64,000 nt of DNA from Peribacillus simplex (GCF_030123325.1 NZ_CP126106.1:2632001-2696000); one strand, 5' to 3'; shown: positions 1 to 8,477, counted from the first letter of the stretch. Numbers and translations are program-made. The notes: a model not told the origin generated them from the sequence alone.

Positions 1-1
1 A

Positions 2-325
2 GGGAACCGTGGTCAGGCTAATTATTCAGCTGCTAAAGCCGGGCTTCAGGGGTTAACAAAAACACTGGCGATTGAGCTTGGCAAATACGGGATAACGGCT
101 AATTCGGTCGCACCAGGTTTTATCGAAACCGAAATGACGAAAGAAACAGCCAGACGGGTGGGTGTGAGTTTTGAGCAATTCATCCAGGATAGGGCAAACA
201 GTATTCCGGTTGCAAGAAGCGGTTTGCCAAGTGATATCGCGCATGCTGTTGCATTCTTTGCCGATGAAGCCTCTTCATTCATTAGTGGACAGGTTTTATA
301 TGTTGCGGGCGGTCCAAAAAATTAA
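2..325 (+). CDS. Short-chain dehydrogenase/reductase, C-terminal part (5' truncated by window edge)
   Basis: The reading frame is open from base 2 to the TAA at 323-325, so only the last ~107 residues are visible. The YSAAK sequence at the start is the catalytic Tyr-x3-Lys of classical SDRs, followed by the usual NSVAPGFIETEM segment (cofactor loop) and a C-terminal ISGQVLYVAGG, the standard end of FabG-like NAD(P)-dependent oxidoreductases. It is followed after 18 bases by a MaoC-type hydratase gene, so it probably acts as a 3-hydroxyacyl dehydrogenase in the same acyl-CoA route. Substrate not determinable. Family certain, role inferred. Confidence 0.9.
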   Translation, partial: GNRGQANYSAAKAGLQGLTKTLAIELGKYGITANSVAPGFIETEMTKETARRVGVSFEQFIQDRANSIPVARSGLPSDIAHAVAFFADEASSFISGQVLYVAGGPKN

Positions 326-343
326 GGGAAAAGGCGGGATGTT

Positions 344-796
344 ATGTTCAACGAAAGTATTGGAAAACGATCCACCCCCGTTAAAAATATAGTTGAACGG
401 GGAGCCGTTAAGAAATTCGCATTATCGATTGGTGATCCCCACCCGATTTTCATTGATGAAGAAATTGGCAGGCAATCAAGGTACGGAACGAATATAGCTC
501 CCCCAACTTTCCCAAGGGTGTTTGATTTTGGGACGATCGAAAGTTTAAATCTCCCGAATAAAGGATTGATTCATGGTGAGCAGATATATCGCTATAACAG
601 GCCGCTGATGGTAGGGGAAGAAATCACCTGTTATACGGAAGTGAAAGACTATTATGAGAAAAAAGGGAAACAAGGGGAAATGGGATTTCTAGCCTTTAAA
701 AACTATGGGACGGATGCAAATGGGGAAATTGTCTTCACTGCTGAACAGCTTGTCATTTTAAATGAAACGATTAGAAGGATGGTGATGAGTAAGTGA
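344..796 (+). CDS. MaoC/FAS1-type hot-dog dehydratase subunit (non-catalytic-type partner)
   Basis: 150 residues matching the FAS1_DH/MaoC N-terminal hot-dog class: FALSIGDPHPIFIDEE followed by APPTFP near residues 26-58 is the family signature. This half normally lacks the catalytic Asp-His pair and works with a second MaoC subunit, which is the next gene (4-bp overlap, GTGA). ATG at 344 is preceded by AAGGCGGG. Together with the upstream SDR this suggests hydration of an enoyl-CoA and oxidation of the hydroxyacyl-CoA, a beta-oxidation-like module. The pairing is known for HadA/HadB-like proteins; assignment of this pair to a substrate is not possible from sequence. Confidence 0.85.
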   Translation: MFNESIGKRSTPVKNIVERGAVKKFALSIGDPHPIFIDEEIGRQSRYGTNIAPPTFPRVFDFGTIESLNLPNKGLIHGEQIYRYNRPLMVGEEITCYTEVKDYYEKKGKQGEMGFLAFKNYGTDANGEIVFTAEQLVILNETIRRMVMSK

Positions 797-1194
797 CGAC
801 ATTAACCGAACTTCATATTGGTGACTCGTTACATTCAATCGAGCTTCCGCCTGTAACGCGATTGGACCTCATTAAATATGCCGGCGCATCAGGTGATTTC
901 AATCCCATTCATACGATTGATGAGGAAGCAAAAAATGCTGGTCTTCCCGGTATCATCGCACATGGAATGTGGACGATGGGAAACCTCGCAAAGCTTTTCA
1001 GTAATCTTTATGAAACTGGATTTATCGAAGAATACAAGATTCGCTTCAAAGGAATGGTTTTCTTGAATGATGTCATAACTCTTCATGCGGATCTAAAAGA
1101 AAAAAATGGGAATAGATATTTTTTCAATGTAGCGGCCACTAACCAGTCAAGTAAGGAAGCGATCAGTGGAGAAGTTATTTTTAAGACTTACTGA
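793..1194 (+). CDS. MaoC-like enoyl-CoA hydratase, catalytic subunit
   Basis: 133 residues. The sequence YAGASGDFNPIHTIDEEA near residues 25-43 contains the Asp and His of the hydratase-2 catalytic motif, and IIAHGMWTMG matches the following helix of the hot-dog fold. The GTG start at 793 overlaps the TGA of the preceding subunit, implying translational coupling and a heterodimer. A strong rho-independent terminator follows immediately, so this is the last gene of the operon. Likely reaction: reversible hydration of a 2-enoyl-CoA. The sigma-54 activator next door may control this operon too, but its promoter lies outside the window. Confidence 0.88.
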   Translation: MTTLTELHIGDSLHSIELPPVTRLDLIKYAGASGDFNPIHTIDEEAKNAGLPGIIAHGMWTMGNLAKLFSNLYETGFIEEYKIRFKGMVFLNDVITLHADLKEKNGNRYFFNVAATNQSSKEAISGEVIFKTY

Positions 1195-1198
1195 GGGC

Positions 1199-1235
1199 AA
1201 GTAGTGATGAAAATTATTTCATCACTACTTTTTTT
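1199..1235 (+). terminator. Rho-independent terminator after MaoC pair
   Basis: A 14-bp perfect stem (1199-1212 with 1217-1230), 4-nt loop, then a run of T. It separates the MaoC operon from the regulator gene. Confidence 0.9.
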
Positions 1236-1323
1236 AGGAGCGAAATTCGACAATTTTAAAGGAGTTTCGAAATTTATCCAGAATTGTACTTAAAAAGAAT
1301 TCTTTTTGCGGCGGTGAATAGTA

Positions 1324-3021
1324 TTGAATCAAGTGAAACAGGATTCTCAGATTAATTTGCTCAAAGAGTGGACCTTTCCTGCACTAGTCGTGGATTCTGC
1401 AAATCGGATAAAGGATTGGGGCACATATTTTAATCAATCGTTAAGTCAGAATGGTAATAATACACTAACTGAACAATTTGATGAGTGGCAATTTCTCGAT
1501 AATAAAAGGCTTGCAGCTGCGAAGTTGCATGATAAACGGTATTTATTTTTATTAATGAAACAAATGGATACTGACAATTTTCTATATATAGGCAGTGAAA
1601 CAGAATTTTTGGACGATTTATTGATTGATGCTCATGAAACGGATAAATTGAATCGCGCACTGGATGCCATTATCGAAAATTCCTATGATGGGATATACAT
1701 CACCGATCAAGATGGGGTCACGCTTTATACCAATTCGGCCATTGAACGGATCACTGGCATACCAAAAGAGTATTATATCGGCAAATCGGTGGACCAATTA
1801 ATTAAACGCGGCATCTTGAATGCTTCGGTGACGCATAAGGTAGTGAAACTGAGACGGACGGTATCGGTCGTACAGGATAATTTTGCGGGAAAGGAAACAT
1901 TGATTACAGGAAGTCCCGTTTTTAATGCCGAAGGGGAGATAGAGCAAGTCGTTACGAATATAAGGGATTTATCTGATTTAAATGAACTGATGCATGAGTT
2001 GACGAAAGTTAATGAGCTGAATAATCAATATAAGCAGGAAATTGAAAAACTGCGGAAGATAACAAGCAAGGATGGAGTCGTATTTGTCAGTGATAAAATG
2101 AAAATGATCTATGAGATTGCTGAAAGAATATCGGATATTGATGCGACCGTACTCATTCTGGGGGAAACGGGTGTTGGAAAGGATGTCCTTGCCCGTAATA
2201 TTTATAATCGGAGCATCCGATCTAAAAAAGGGGATTTCATCAAAATAAATTGTGGGGCAATTCCCGCTGATTTATTGGAATCCGAGCTATTTGGATATGA
2301 AGGAGGGGCATTTACCGGGGCCAATCAAAAAGGCAAACCAGGGATGTTTGAGCTGGCAGAGAGTGGGATCTTATTCTTGGATGAAGTCGGTGAGCTTCCC
2401 TTGCAACTTCAAGTGAAGCTGCTTCGGGCCCTTCAGGAAAGGGAGATTCAAAGAATCGGAGGTACAAAGCCAAAGAAAATCGATGTTCGGATAATAGCAG
2501 CCACGAACCGAAATTTATCGGAGATGGTCAAATCGGGTGATTTTCGCGAAGACCTATTTTACAGGCTGAATGTCATTCCGATTACGATTCCTCCTCTAAG
2601 GGAAAGAAGAGAGGATATCTTGGCATTGACTGACTTATTTTTAACAAAGGCAAACGAACAATATAAATTCTCAAAAGAAATAGATTCGCGGTTGAAGGAA
2701 TATTTTTATCAACATGATTGGCCAGGAAATGTCCGTGAATTGATTAATATAGTGGAGAGGCTCGTTGTGCTGACGGATAATCAAATATTATCGATTAACG
2801 ACCTTCCGGAAGAATATCAGCCGGAAAACCGGAATCAGCAGAACCTCAATGCTGCCCTAACTTTAAAAGAAGCGGTGGAAAGGGCCGAAAAGGAAATCTT
2901 GACGAAAGCGGCTCAAACCTACCAAACTACATATGAAATCGCGGAAGCCCTTGATTCCAGTCAGGCTACAATAGTGAGGAAACTTAAAAAATACCGATTA
3001 AAGGTCAGTGGAAAAGAATAG
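1324..3021 (+). CDS. Sigma-54-dependent transcriptional activator with PAS sensor domain
   Basis: 565 residues, TTG start. Residues ~1-105 are an unrecognised sensor region, ~108-225 a PAS domain (ITDQDGVTLYTN), then a coiled linker, the AAA+ core (Walker A GETGVGKD at 280-287; GAFTGA at 328-333, the loop that contacts sigma-54; Walker B LFLDEVGEL), and a Fis-type helix-turn-helix at the C-terminus (~525-560). There is no receiver domain, so it probably senses a small molecule directly, as RocR/AcoR/BkdR-type activators do. It lies between an acyl-CoA hydratase operon and a transporter operon with a near-perfect -24/-12 element, which makes that promoter its most likely target. Confidence 0.95.
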   Translation: MNQVKQDSQINLLKEWTFPALVVDSANRIKDWGTYFNQSLSQNGNNTLTEQFDEWQFLDNKRLAAAKLHDKRYLFLLMKQMDTDNFLYIGSETEFLDDLLIDAHETDKLNRALDAIIENSYDGIYITDQDGVTLYTNSAIERITGIPKEYYIGKSVDQLIKRGILNASVTHKVVKLRRTVSVVQDNFAGKETLITGSPVFNAEGEIEQVVTNIRDLSDLNELMHELTKVNELNNQYKQEIEKLRKITSKDGVVFVSDKMKMIYEIAERISDIDATVLILGETGVGKDVLARNIYNRSIRSKKGDFIKINCGAIPADLLESELFGYEGGAFTGANQKGKPGMFELAESGILFLDEVGELPLQLQVKLLRALQEREIQRIGGTKPKKIDVRIIAATNRNLSEMVKSGDFREDLFYRLNVIPITIPPLRERREDILALTDLFLTKANEQYKFSKEIDSRLKEYFYQHDWPGNVRELINIVERLVVLTDNQILSINDLPEEYQPENRNQQNLNAALTLKEAVERAEKEILTKAAQTYQTTYEIAEALDSSQATIVRKLKKYRLKVSGKE

Positions 3022-3035
3022 GTAAGCATGAACAG

Positions 3036-3087
3036 AACAGCACCTCCATTGTTGAACATTATTCAACGATGGAGGTGCTGTTTTTTT
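3036..3087 (+). terminator. Rho-independent terminator after the sigma-54 activator gene
   Basis: A 21-bp perfect stem (3036-3056 with 3062-3082), 5-nt loop and seven or more T. Isolates the activator gene from the downstream transporter operon. Confidence 0.95.
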
Positions 3088-3207
3088 GACTGAAATTTCT
3101 AATGATATTTACACTTTTTGGGGGATAACGGGCTTTATTACCTGTTATTGCAGGAAATGATTGCTGTTGTGAAGGTATTTTTGGAGCCTTTTCATATTAT
3201 GTCTTTA

Positions 3208-3311
3208 TTCATTGATTCAGAAATGATTTTTTTCAGTCAATAGTGAATGAAGGACATCCCATATGGAATCGATACTTTTGATTTTTACAATTCAATAATG
3301 AATTCATTGAC
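3208..3311. promoter_or_regulatory. Candidate upstream activating sites for the sigma-54 activator
   Basis: Related elements occur in both orientations: TTCATTGATT at 3208-3217, CAGTCAAT at 3234-3241 followed by TGAATGAA to 3251, and TTCATTGACTG at 3303-3313 with the perfect palindrome ATGAATTCAT at 3298-3307. They lie about 35-140 bp upstream of the -24 box, the usual range for enhancer-binding proteins. The repeats are visible; binding by the 1324-3021 protein is inference. Confidence 0.5.
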
Positions 3312-3345
3312 TGGTGAATAGCCTTATTGACGGTGATTTAATGTT

Positions 3346-3361
3346 TGGCACGGCACTTGCA
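3346..3361 (+). promoter_or_regulatory. Sigma-54 (-24/-12) promoter of the liv-type operon
   Basis: TGGCACGGCACTTGCA matches the consensus TGGCAC-N5-TTGCW with correct GG/GC spacing. Transcription should start near 3373, giving a leader of about 470 nt before the first ORF. A sigma-54 activator gene lies directly upstream. Confidence 0.92.
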
Positions 3362-3370
3362 TTTATTAAC

Positions 3371-3406
3371 AGAATAACAGGTATAACAGGAATAACAGGT
3401 AACAGG
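3371..3406 (+). repeat. Short direct repeats (TAACAGG) at the transcription start
   Basis: Four copies of TAACAGG begin at 3375, 3384, 3393 and 3400 (spacing 9, 9, 7). They coincide with the first ~35 transcribed bases after the sigma-54 promoter. Function unknown; could be replication slippage or an RNA-binding repeat. Confidence 0.7.
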
Positions 3407-3542
3407 AAATTAATCTATGGAATGATCCTCCTATAGAAGGTGCGGGGTGAAAGGGGTGAACGAACCATACGATTACCATGGGTAAGCCTTTATTAAAGAG
3501 AAGATGGAATCATTTGCTATCCCTAATAACAGCATTTGCTTG

Positions 3543-3621
3543 TCAGCATACCACTTAATCCTTGAATAGAGTCAATATGAAACTATGCTGATTTTTGCTG
3601 ATATCCAATTGAATTAAGTGG
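3543..3621 (+). other. Leader segment with two mutually exclusive helices
   Basis: TCAGCATA (3543-3550) can pair with TATGCTGA (3584-3591), while the adjoining CCACTTAAT (3551-3559) can pair with ATTAAGTGG (3613-3621). The pairings cross, so they form either a pseudoknot or a switch. It does not match a riboswitch class I can name. Base pairing is visible, function is not. Confidence 0.4.
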
Positions 3622-3631
3622 TCATAAGAAA

Positions 3632-3645
3632 TGAAAGCGCTAACA
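3632..3645 (+). promoter_or_regulatory. cre box (CcpA operator) inside the liv leader
   Basis: TGAAAGCGCTAACA is a perfect match to the cre consensus TGWAAGCGYTWNCW. It lies ~260 nt downstream of the predicted sigma-54 start, a position fitting CcpA roadblock repression of a sigma-54 operon, as known for the B. subtilis lev operon type of control. Confidence 0.85.
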
Positions 3646-3846
3646 ACTAATCCGGTTTTTTTTCGCTGCACCCTAAGCTATATCTGATGGTGGAGAGTAT
3701 AGGGAAATAAAGCTTGAAGTTGAGCCTGTGGGGAAATAAGTGAAAGTGTTTCTCGTCGCAGATGTGTGCTTTCAAAATATGGACAGGATTGTGGGCCAGG
3801 GAATGAGCAGCAAAGTGAAGTTCAATAATTTTCAAGGAGGAAGTAA

Positions 3847-4710
3847 ATGGAAATTTTGATCCAGCAGCTTTTTAATGGTTTGACGATTGGCAGCGTATAT
3901 AGTCTTGTTGCCCTGGGGTTGACGCTAGTATATGGAATTTTGCATATCCCGAACTTTGCCCACGGTGCCCTATATATGTTGGGTGGATATATCACATTGT
4001 CAATGATGACATTATACGGGGTCAATTACTGGATTGCCATGTTCGTATCCATTATCGTTGTTGGTTTGTTGGGAGTCCTTTTGGAACGTTTCGTGTTCCG
4101 CCTGTTAAGGGAGGCACCTCCATTGCACGATAAGATTGCAGCAATCGGGATTCTCCTTTTTCTTGAAGCTTTTGCCCAATTTGTCTGGGGTGCCGACTTC
4201 CATACAATGACCTCTCCATACGGCCAAGTGGTCAATATCATGGGCCTGACATTCACACTTCAGCGATTATTGATCATCGTGTCAGCTATCGCGGTGATGG
4301 TTTTACTTTACCTTTTCCTTAAGAAAACTTATGCCGGTTCAACGATAATAGCGATGTCCCAAAGCCGTGAAGGGGCGTCATTGGTGGGAATCAACATTAA
4401 TAAAGTCGCGATGCTTACCTTCATGATATCGGGTGGATTGGCAGCGATAGCTTCATCCCTTGCATCACCGATTAACCTTGTTTTTCCAGGCATGGGGCAT
4501 TTAGTCATCCTAAAAGCATTCGTCATTATCATCTTGGGAGGGATGGGGAGCATCCCGGGGGCAATCGTAGGCGGATATATCCTAGGTTTCAGTGAGAGCT
4601 TGGGCGCAACATATATTTCAAATGATTATAAAGACATCATTGCATTCATTCTTTTAGTCGTAATATTAACCGTGAAACCAACAGGTCTTTTTGCCAAGGG
4701 GGAGAGGTAG
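3847..4710 (+). CDS. livH: Branched-chain-amino-acid-type ABC transporter permease LivH
   Basis: 287 residues with about eight hydrophobic segments. The start (QQLFNGLTIGSVYSLVALGLTLVYG) and the ILGGMGSIPGAIVGG segment near residues 228-245 are hallmarks of LivH inner-membrane permeases; the latter contacts the ATPases. ATG at 3847 follows AAGGAGGAAG. First gene of a five-gene importer operon whose next gene starts one base after its stop. Members of this family import branched-chain amino acids but also short carboxylic, aromatic or amide substrates; the neighbouring acyl-CoA enzymes and dedicated sigma-54 control favour a catabolic substrate over leucine. Confidence 0.93.
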   Translation: MEILIQQLFNGLTIGSVYSLVALGLTLVYGILHIPNFAHGALYMLGGYITLSMMTLYGVNYWIAMFVSIIVVGLLGVLLERFVFRLLREAPPLHDKIAAIGILLFLEAFAQFVWGADFHTMTSPYGQVVNIMGLTFTLQRLLIIVSAIAVMVLLYLFLKKTYAGSTIIAMSQSREGASLVGININKVAMLTFMISGGLAAIASSLASPINLVFPGMGHLVILKAFVIIILGGMGSIPGAIVGGYILGFSESLGATYISNDYKDIIAFILLVVILTVKPTGLFAKGER

Positions 4711-4711
4711 C

Positions 4712-5707
4712 GTGAAGATATTAACGAAAAGAAATGGGATTATCGCACTTATCATCTTTGCTTTTTCATTCCCCTTTATCGCGCAAAACGACTATTATCT
4801 CCATATGCTGACACTTTCGTTCATCTGGGCGATAGCTGTTTATGGAATCAATTTATTATCAGGCTATACTGGATATCTCTCGCTTGCACATGCTGGATTT
4901 TTTGCGATTGGAGCATATTCACTAGGCCTGCTGACGGTAAAAGCGGGAATGAACTTTTGGCTGGCACTTATAGCGGCATGTTTGATCACATGTACAATTG
5001 GGTTTTTGATCGGTTTGATCGCGCTGAGGACAAAGGAACACTTTTTCGCGATTTATACACTATGTGTGGGTTACATCATATATCTGGTCATCGATAAATG
5101 GGAGGGACTTACAGAGGGGGTTAGGGGATTGATAGGTATCCCTGCTCCTGGGAATATAGGGCCGATCACATTCGATACTGCAGCATCCCAATATTATCTA
5201 GTCCTCATTTTCCTGCTTGCAGTGATCTTAATCGTGTATCGAATTATACGCTCGTTGACCGGCAGGACGTATATGGCCATCAGGAACAGCGAAGACCTTG
5301 CACAAACGATTGGTATATCCACAATGAAGAATAAGTTAACCGCATTTGTCCTATCCACATTCTTTGCAGGATTGGCAGGCGCCTTGTATGCTTCATTCAT
5401 TCGTTTCATTGGACCTGATATCGGATCAACTGCCATAATGTTCGATCTATTGATGTATTTATTGGTTGGTGGAATCGGGACACTTTCAGGTCCGTTGGTA
5501 GGAACATTATTGTTAGTAATCCTTTCGCAGAATTTGCAATTCCTTCAAGAATATCGAATGTTGATATTCGGGCCATTGCTTACGGTGATCATTATCTTTT
5601 ATCCGCGCGGAATCGCAGGGGCCTTCTTTGATTGGCAAAGAAAGCGAAAAGATAATGAGCTGTCCGGGGTGAGGAGCGAAATGCACATAAAAGCTGAGGA
5701 GGGATGA
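4712..5707 (+). CDS. livM: Branched-chain-amino-acid-type ABC transporter permease LivM
   Basis: 331 residues from the GTG at 4712, chosen because GGGGGAGAGG lies just upstream; an in-frame TTG at 4691 would overlap livH and lacks a site. Strongly hydrophobic with LivM hallmarks: LSGYTGYLSLAHAGFFAIGAY near residues 45-65 and LVGGIGTLSGPLVGT near 257-271. It pairs with LivH to form the membrane channel. The polar C-terminal tail (after ~310) is short. The stop overlaps the livG start (ATGA). Part of the sigma-54-controlled operon. Confidence 0.93.
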   Translation: MKILTKRNGIIALIIFAFSFPFIAQNDYYLHMLTLSFIWAIAVYGINLLSGYTGYLSLAHAGFFAIGAYSLGLLTVKAGMNFWLALIAACLITCTIGFLIGLIALRTKEHFFAIYTLCVGYIIYLVIDKWEGLTEGVRGLIGIPAPGNIGPITFDTAASQYYLVLIFLLAVILIVYRIIRSLTGRTYMAIRNSEDLAQTIGISTMKNKLTAFVLSTFFAGLAGALYASFIRFIGPDIGSTAIMFDLLMYLLVGGIGTLSGPLVGTLLLVILSQNLQFLQEYRMLIFGPLLTVIIIFYPRGIAGAFFDWQRKRKDNELSGVRSEMHIKAEEG

Positions 5708-6474
5708 ATTTGCTAATCGAAACGAAGAATTTGACAAAGCGGTTTGGAGGATTGGCGGCTGTCAATAATGTGGATTTTACGATTGAAAAGGGTAGAATCA
5801 ATGCAATAATCGGACCAAATGGTGCAGGAAAATCAACTTTTTTCAACTTGATCAGCGGCTTTCATCGACCAACTTCTGGGACGGTCCTTTTTAAAGGGAT
5901 TGATATCACCAAACTTCCTGCCAATGAAATAGCGGGGCTCGGAATTTCAAGAACCTTTCAAACGACAAGCCTTTTTGATCAATCGACCGTATTGGATAAT
6001 GTCATTGTCGGGCATAGACTGCGAACCAAATCCAATCTGGTGGATGCCATTCTAAGAACAAAACGATTAAAACGGGAGGAAGCGGCGTGCAAGGATAAGG
6101 CGATGGAGGTACTTGATATTGTTGGATTGACGGAATCGGCTGACAGAATGGTCTCCAGCATCTCCCAGGAAGAAAAGAAACGGACAGCCATTGCCCTTGC
6201 CCTTGCGACGGAACCGGAAATTATCTTTCTTGATGAACCTGCTGCGGGAATCAACCCGGATGAAACGGACGGCTTGACAGAACTGATTAAAAAATTGAAT
6301 CGATCGGGACTGACCGTTTGTTTAATCGAGCACAAAATGCATATGATCATGAACTTGGCAGATCACATCATGGTCCTTAATTACGGGGAAAAAATCGCCG
6401 AGGGCACACCTAAGGAAATCCGCGGAAATGAAGCGGTGATTAAAGCCTATTTGGGAGGTAGTGCCAGTGCTTAA
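5704..6474 (+). CDS. livG: ABC transporter ATP-binding protein LivG
   Basis: 256 residues. Walker A GPNGAGKST at ~38-46, a Q-loop in the ISRTFQ region, the signature region SISQEEKKRTAIALAL and Walker B IIFLDEPAAG followed by the H-loop IEHKMHM. The signature is SQEEKK rather than the canonical LSGGQ; LivG proteins vary here, and the helix still aligns (a common family form is LSYGQQ/LPYGEQ), so activity is plausible but the change is worth noting. Start ATGA overlaps livM; its end overlaps livF. Energises uptake through LivHM. Confidence 0.92.
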   Translation: MNLLIETKNLTKRFGGLAAVNNVDFTIEKGRINAIIGPNGAGKSTFFNLISGFHRPTSGTVLFKGIDITKLPANEIAGLGISRTFQTTSLFDQSTVLDNVIVGHRLRTKSNLVDAILRTKRLKREEAACKDKAMEVLDIVGLTESADRMVSSISQEEKKRTAIALALATEPEIIFLDEPAAGINPDETDGLTELIKKLNRSGLTVCLIEHKMHMIMNLADHIMVLNYGEKIAEGTPKEIRGNEAVIKAYLGGSASA

Positions 6475-7174
6475 GTTAACCGATGTCGCCGTGAATTATG
6501 GGAGTTTCACTGCGATAAAACATGTGAATATCGAAGTTGCCAAGGGAGAGATCGTTGTCTTGTTAGGAGCGAATGGGGCAGGAAAAAGCACGACTTTTCG
6601 TTCCATAAGCGGAATCAGTAAGCTGTCCAAGGGGGAAATTCATTTTTTGGGCATGCCGATAGGGGGCCGTGCCCCGGATAAGAATGTTCGGGAAGGAATC
6701 GTCCAGTGTGCCGAAGGGCGTAAACTGTTTCCACAGATGACCGTCTCGGAAAATCTGAGGATGGGTGCTTATGTGCATCGAAAGAAGAAAGCGGAGATCA
6801 AGGATTCCTTGGAATACGTCTATCACTTATTCCCGATTTTAAAAGAAAAGCATCATGATGAAGCGGGAAGCCTGAGCGGAGGCCAACAGCAAATGCTCGC
6901 AATTGGAAGAGCTTTGATGTCAAAACCGAAATTGTTGATGCTTGATGAGCCTTCGGTGGGACTCGCTCCGCTTATTGTCGAACAAATGTTTCAGGTCATT
7001 GAAGAAATAAACTGCGAAGGAATCACGGTCCTCCTAGCTGAACAAAACGCGAATGCTGCTCTCGGCATTGCAGATAAAGGATATGTTTTTGAAAATGGGG
7101 AAATTGTCGTTCAAGGGACAGCAAGTGAGTTATTAGCCAATGATGAAGTAAGGAAAGCGTATATTGGGGCCTGA
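6467..7174 (+). CDS. livF: ABC transporter ATP-binding protein LivF
   Basis: 235 residues from the GTG at 6467, which is 8 nt after GGGAGG; the in-frame GTG at 6461 is too close to it. Walker A GANGAGKST (~35-43), complete signature LSGGQQQMLAIGRAL, Walker B LLMLDEPSVGLAP and LAEQNANAAL at the H-loop position (Gln-Asn in place of His, usual for LivF). Second ATPase of the importer, overlapping livG by 8 bp. The unusual signature in LivG versus canonical LSGGQ here suggests an asymmetric ATPase pair. Confidence 0.93.
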   Translation: MLKLTDVAVNYGSFTAIKHVNIEVAKGEIVVLLGANGAGKSTTFRSISGISKLSKGEIHFLGMPIGGRAPDKNVREGIVQCAEGRKLFPQMTVSENLRMGAYVHRKKKAEIKDSLEYVYHLFPILKEKHHDEAGSLSGGQQQMLAIGRALMSKPKLLMLDEPSVGLAPLIVEQMFQVIEEINCEGITVLLAEQNANAALGIADKGYVFENGEIVVQGTASELLANDEVRKAYIGA

Positions 7175-7196
7175 AAAAATCGAATGGGGGATTTTT

Positions 7197-8378
7197 ATGA
7201 AAAAACTGAAAGTATTATTTATCTTTCTCCTGCTAATGATCACTGCGTTGACCGGGTGCAATAAAGGGGATAGCCCTGTGTCTAGCAGTGGCAGTAAAGG
7301 AAAAAGTGAAAATGTCGTTAACATCGGTTTTAGCGGTCCTTTAAGCGGGGCAGCAGCCTTATATGGGAAACGGACATTGAATGGTGTCGAAATGGCCGTC
7401 AATGAAATTAACGATGCTGGCGGGTTTGAAGTAGATGGTAAGAAATACACGCTGAATTTAGTATCGTTGGATGATAAATACTTACCTAATGAAACAGGGT
7501 CGAATGCTAAACGATTAATTCAGGAATATGATACGCCGGTCATTTTCACGCCTCATAGCGGAGGTGTGCTGGCACTTCAGGTTTTTAATGAACAAGAGGA
7601 ATTCATCATTGGTGCATATACAAGTGAGCCGGCAGTGACGGAGAGCGGAAATTCTTTAACCGTTCGGATTCCACCGAATTACGAAGGATATATCGAACCT
7701 TTCACAACATATGCAATGGAACATTTCGGCAAGAAGATTGCGGCTTTGCCAACATCTTCGCAATACGGGAAAGACTGGACGGAAGCCGTGCTCCCGCATT
7801 GGGAAAAGCAAGGCGGAAAAGTCGTTTATAATTCCTCGATTGATTTCGCCAAAGAAACTGATTTTTTTACGATTGTCACCAATGCCTTGAAAAAAGATCC
7901 TGATGTGCTATTTATCGGTGGTGCTTCGGAACCTACGGCAAAAGTAGCGAAGCAAGCTCGGGAGCTAGGATTTAAGGGCGGTTTCATCATCATGGATCAA
8001 GCAAAGCTGGATCAAATGAAGCCGATTGCAGGTTCATATGAAACATTGGAAGGCTCGATTGGCGTTCTGCCGCTGATGGATTCAGATGAAGAAGCAGTGC
8101 CTGCTTTCGTTGAGAAATATCAAAAGAATTATAAGGAAGATCCAAGCTCCGAAGTAGGATTGAATTATATCGCCATGTATGCGTTTGTGGAGGCGATGAA
8201 ATCTGCAGGCAGCGTTGATGATGCCAAGGCCATCCGTAAACATATGCAAGATGGACTTTCAAATATAGGGCCAGATCAAAAAATATACGATATTCCCTCG
8301 ATTGATGAAAATGGAGGATTTGCATCAACTATTGTCGTCGGTGCAGTAGAAAACGGGAAGGTAGTCCCTGTCCGATAA
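7197..8378 (+). CDS. livJ: Periplasmic-binding-type lipoprotein, substrate receptor of the liv-type importer (LivJ/K-like)
   Basis: 393 residues from the ATG at 7197, behind GGGGG; an upstream in-frame GTG at 7164 would add 11 residues before the signal peptide and is rejected. Lipoprotein signal peptide with lipobox LTGC, Cys21 being the lipidated residue. The mature part starts IGFSGPLSGAAALYGKRTLNGVEMAVNEIN, the Peripla_BP_6 (branched-chain amino acid binding) fold, and carries TPHSGG and PPNYEG at the ligand cleft. Placed last in the operon, unlike many liv operons where it is first. Ligand unknown: leucine-type, amide or carboxylate are all possible. Confidence 0.92.
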   Translation: MKKLKVLFIFLLLMITALTGCNKGDSPVSSSGSKGKSENVVNIGFSGPLSGAAALYGKRTLNGVEMAVNEINDAGGFEVDGKKYTLNLVSLDDKYLPNETGSNAKRLIQEYDTPVIFTPHSGGVLALQVFNEQEEFIIGAYTSEPAVTESGNSLTVRIPPNYEGYIEPFTTYAMEHFGKKIAALPTSSQYGKDWTEAVLPHWEKQGGKVVYNSSIDFAKETDFFTIVTNALKKDPDVLFIGGASEPTAKVAKQARELGFKGGFIIMDQAKLDQMKPIAGSYETLEGSIGVLPLMDSDEEAVPAFVEKYQKNYKEDPSSEVGLNYIAMYAFVEAMKSAGSVDDAKAIRKHMQDGLSNIGPDQKIYDIPSIDENGGFASTIVVGAVENGKVVPVR

Positions 8379-8435
8379 CTGTGTAAAGGGATGCAGGTGT
8401 TCCGGATAGTATACTAGTTAAGCTTTTTGTTAATT

Positions 8436-8477
8436 CGTGTATCGTTCCTGATAATAGGGACGGTACACGTTTTTTTA
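8436..8477 (+). terminator. Rho-independent terminator of the liv-type operon
   Basis: 13-bp stem with one G-T type mismatch (8436-8448 with 8457-8469) followed by T8. Confidence 0.88.
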
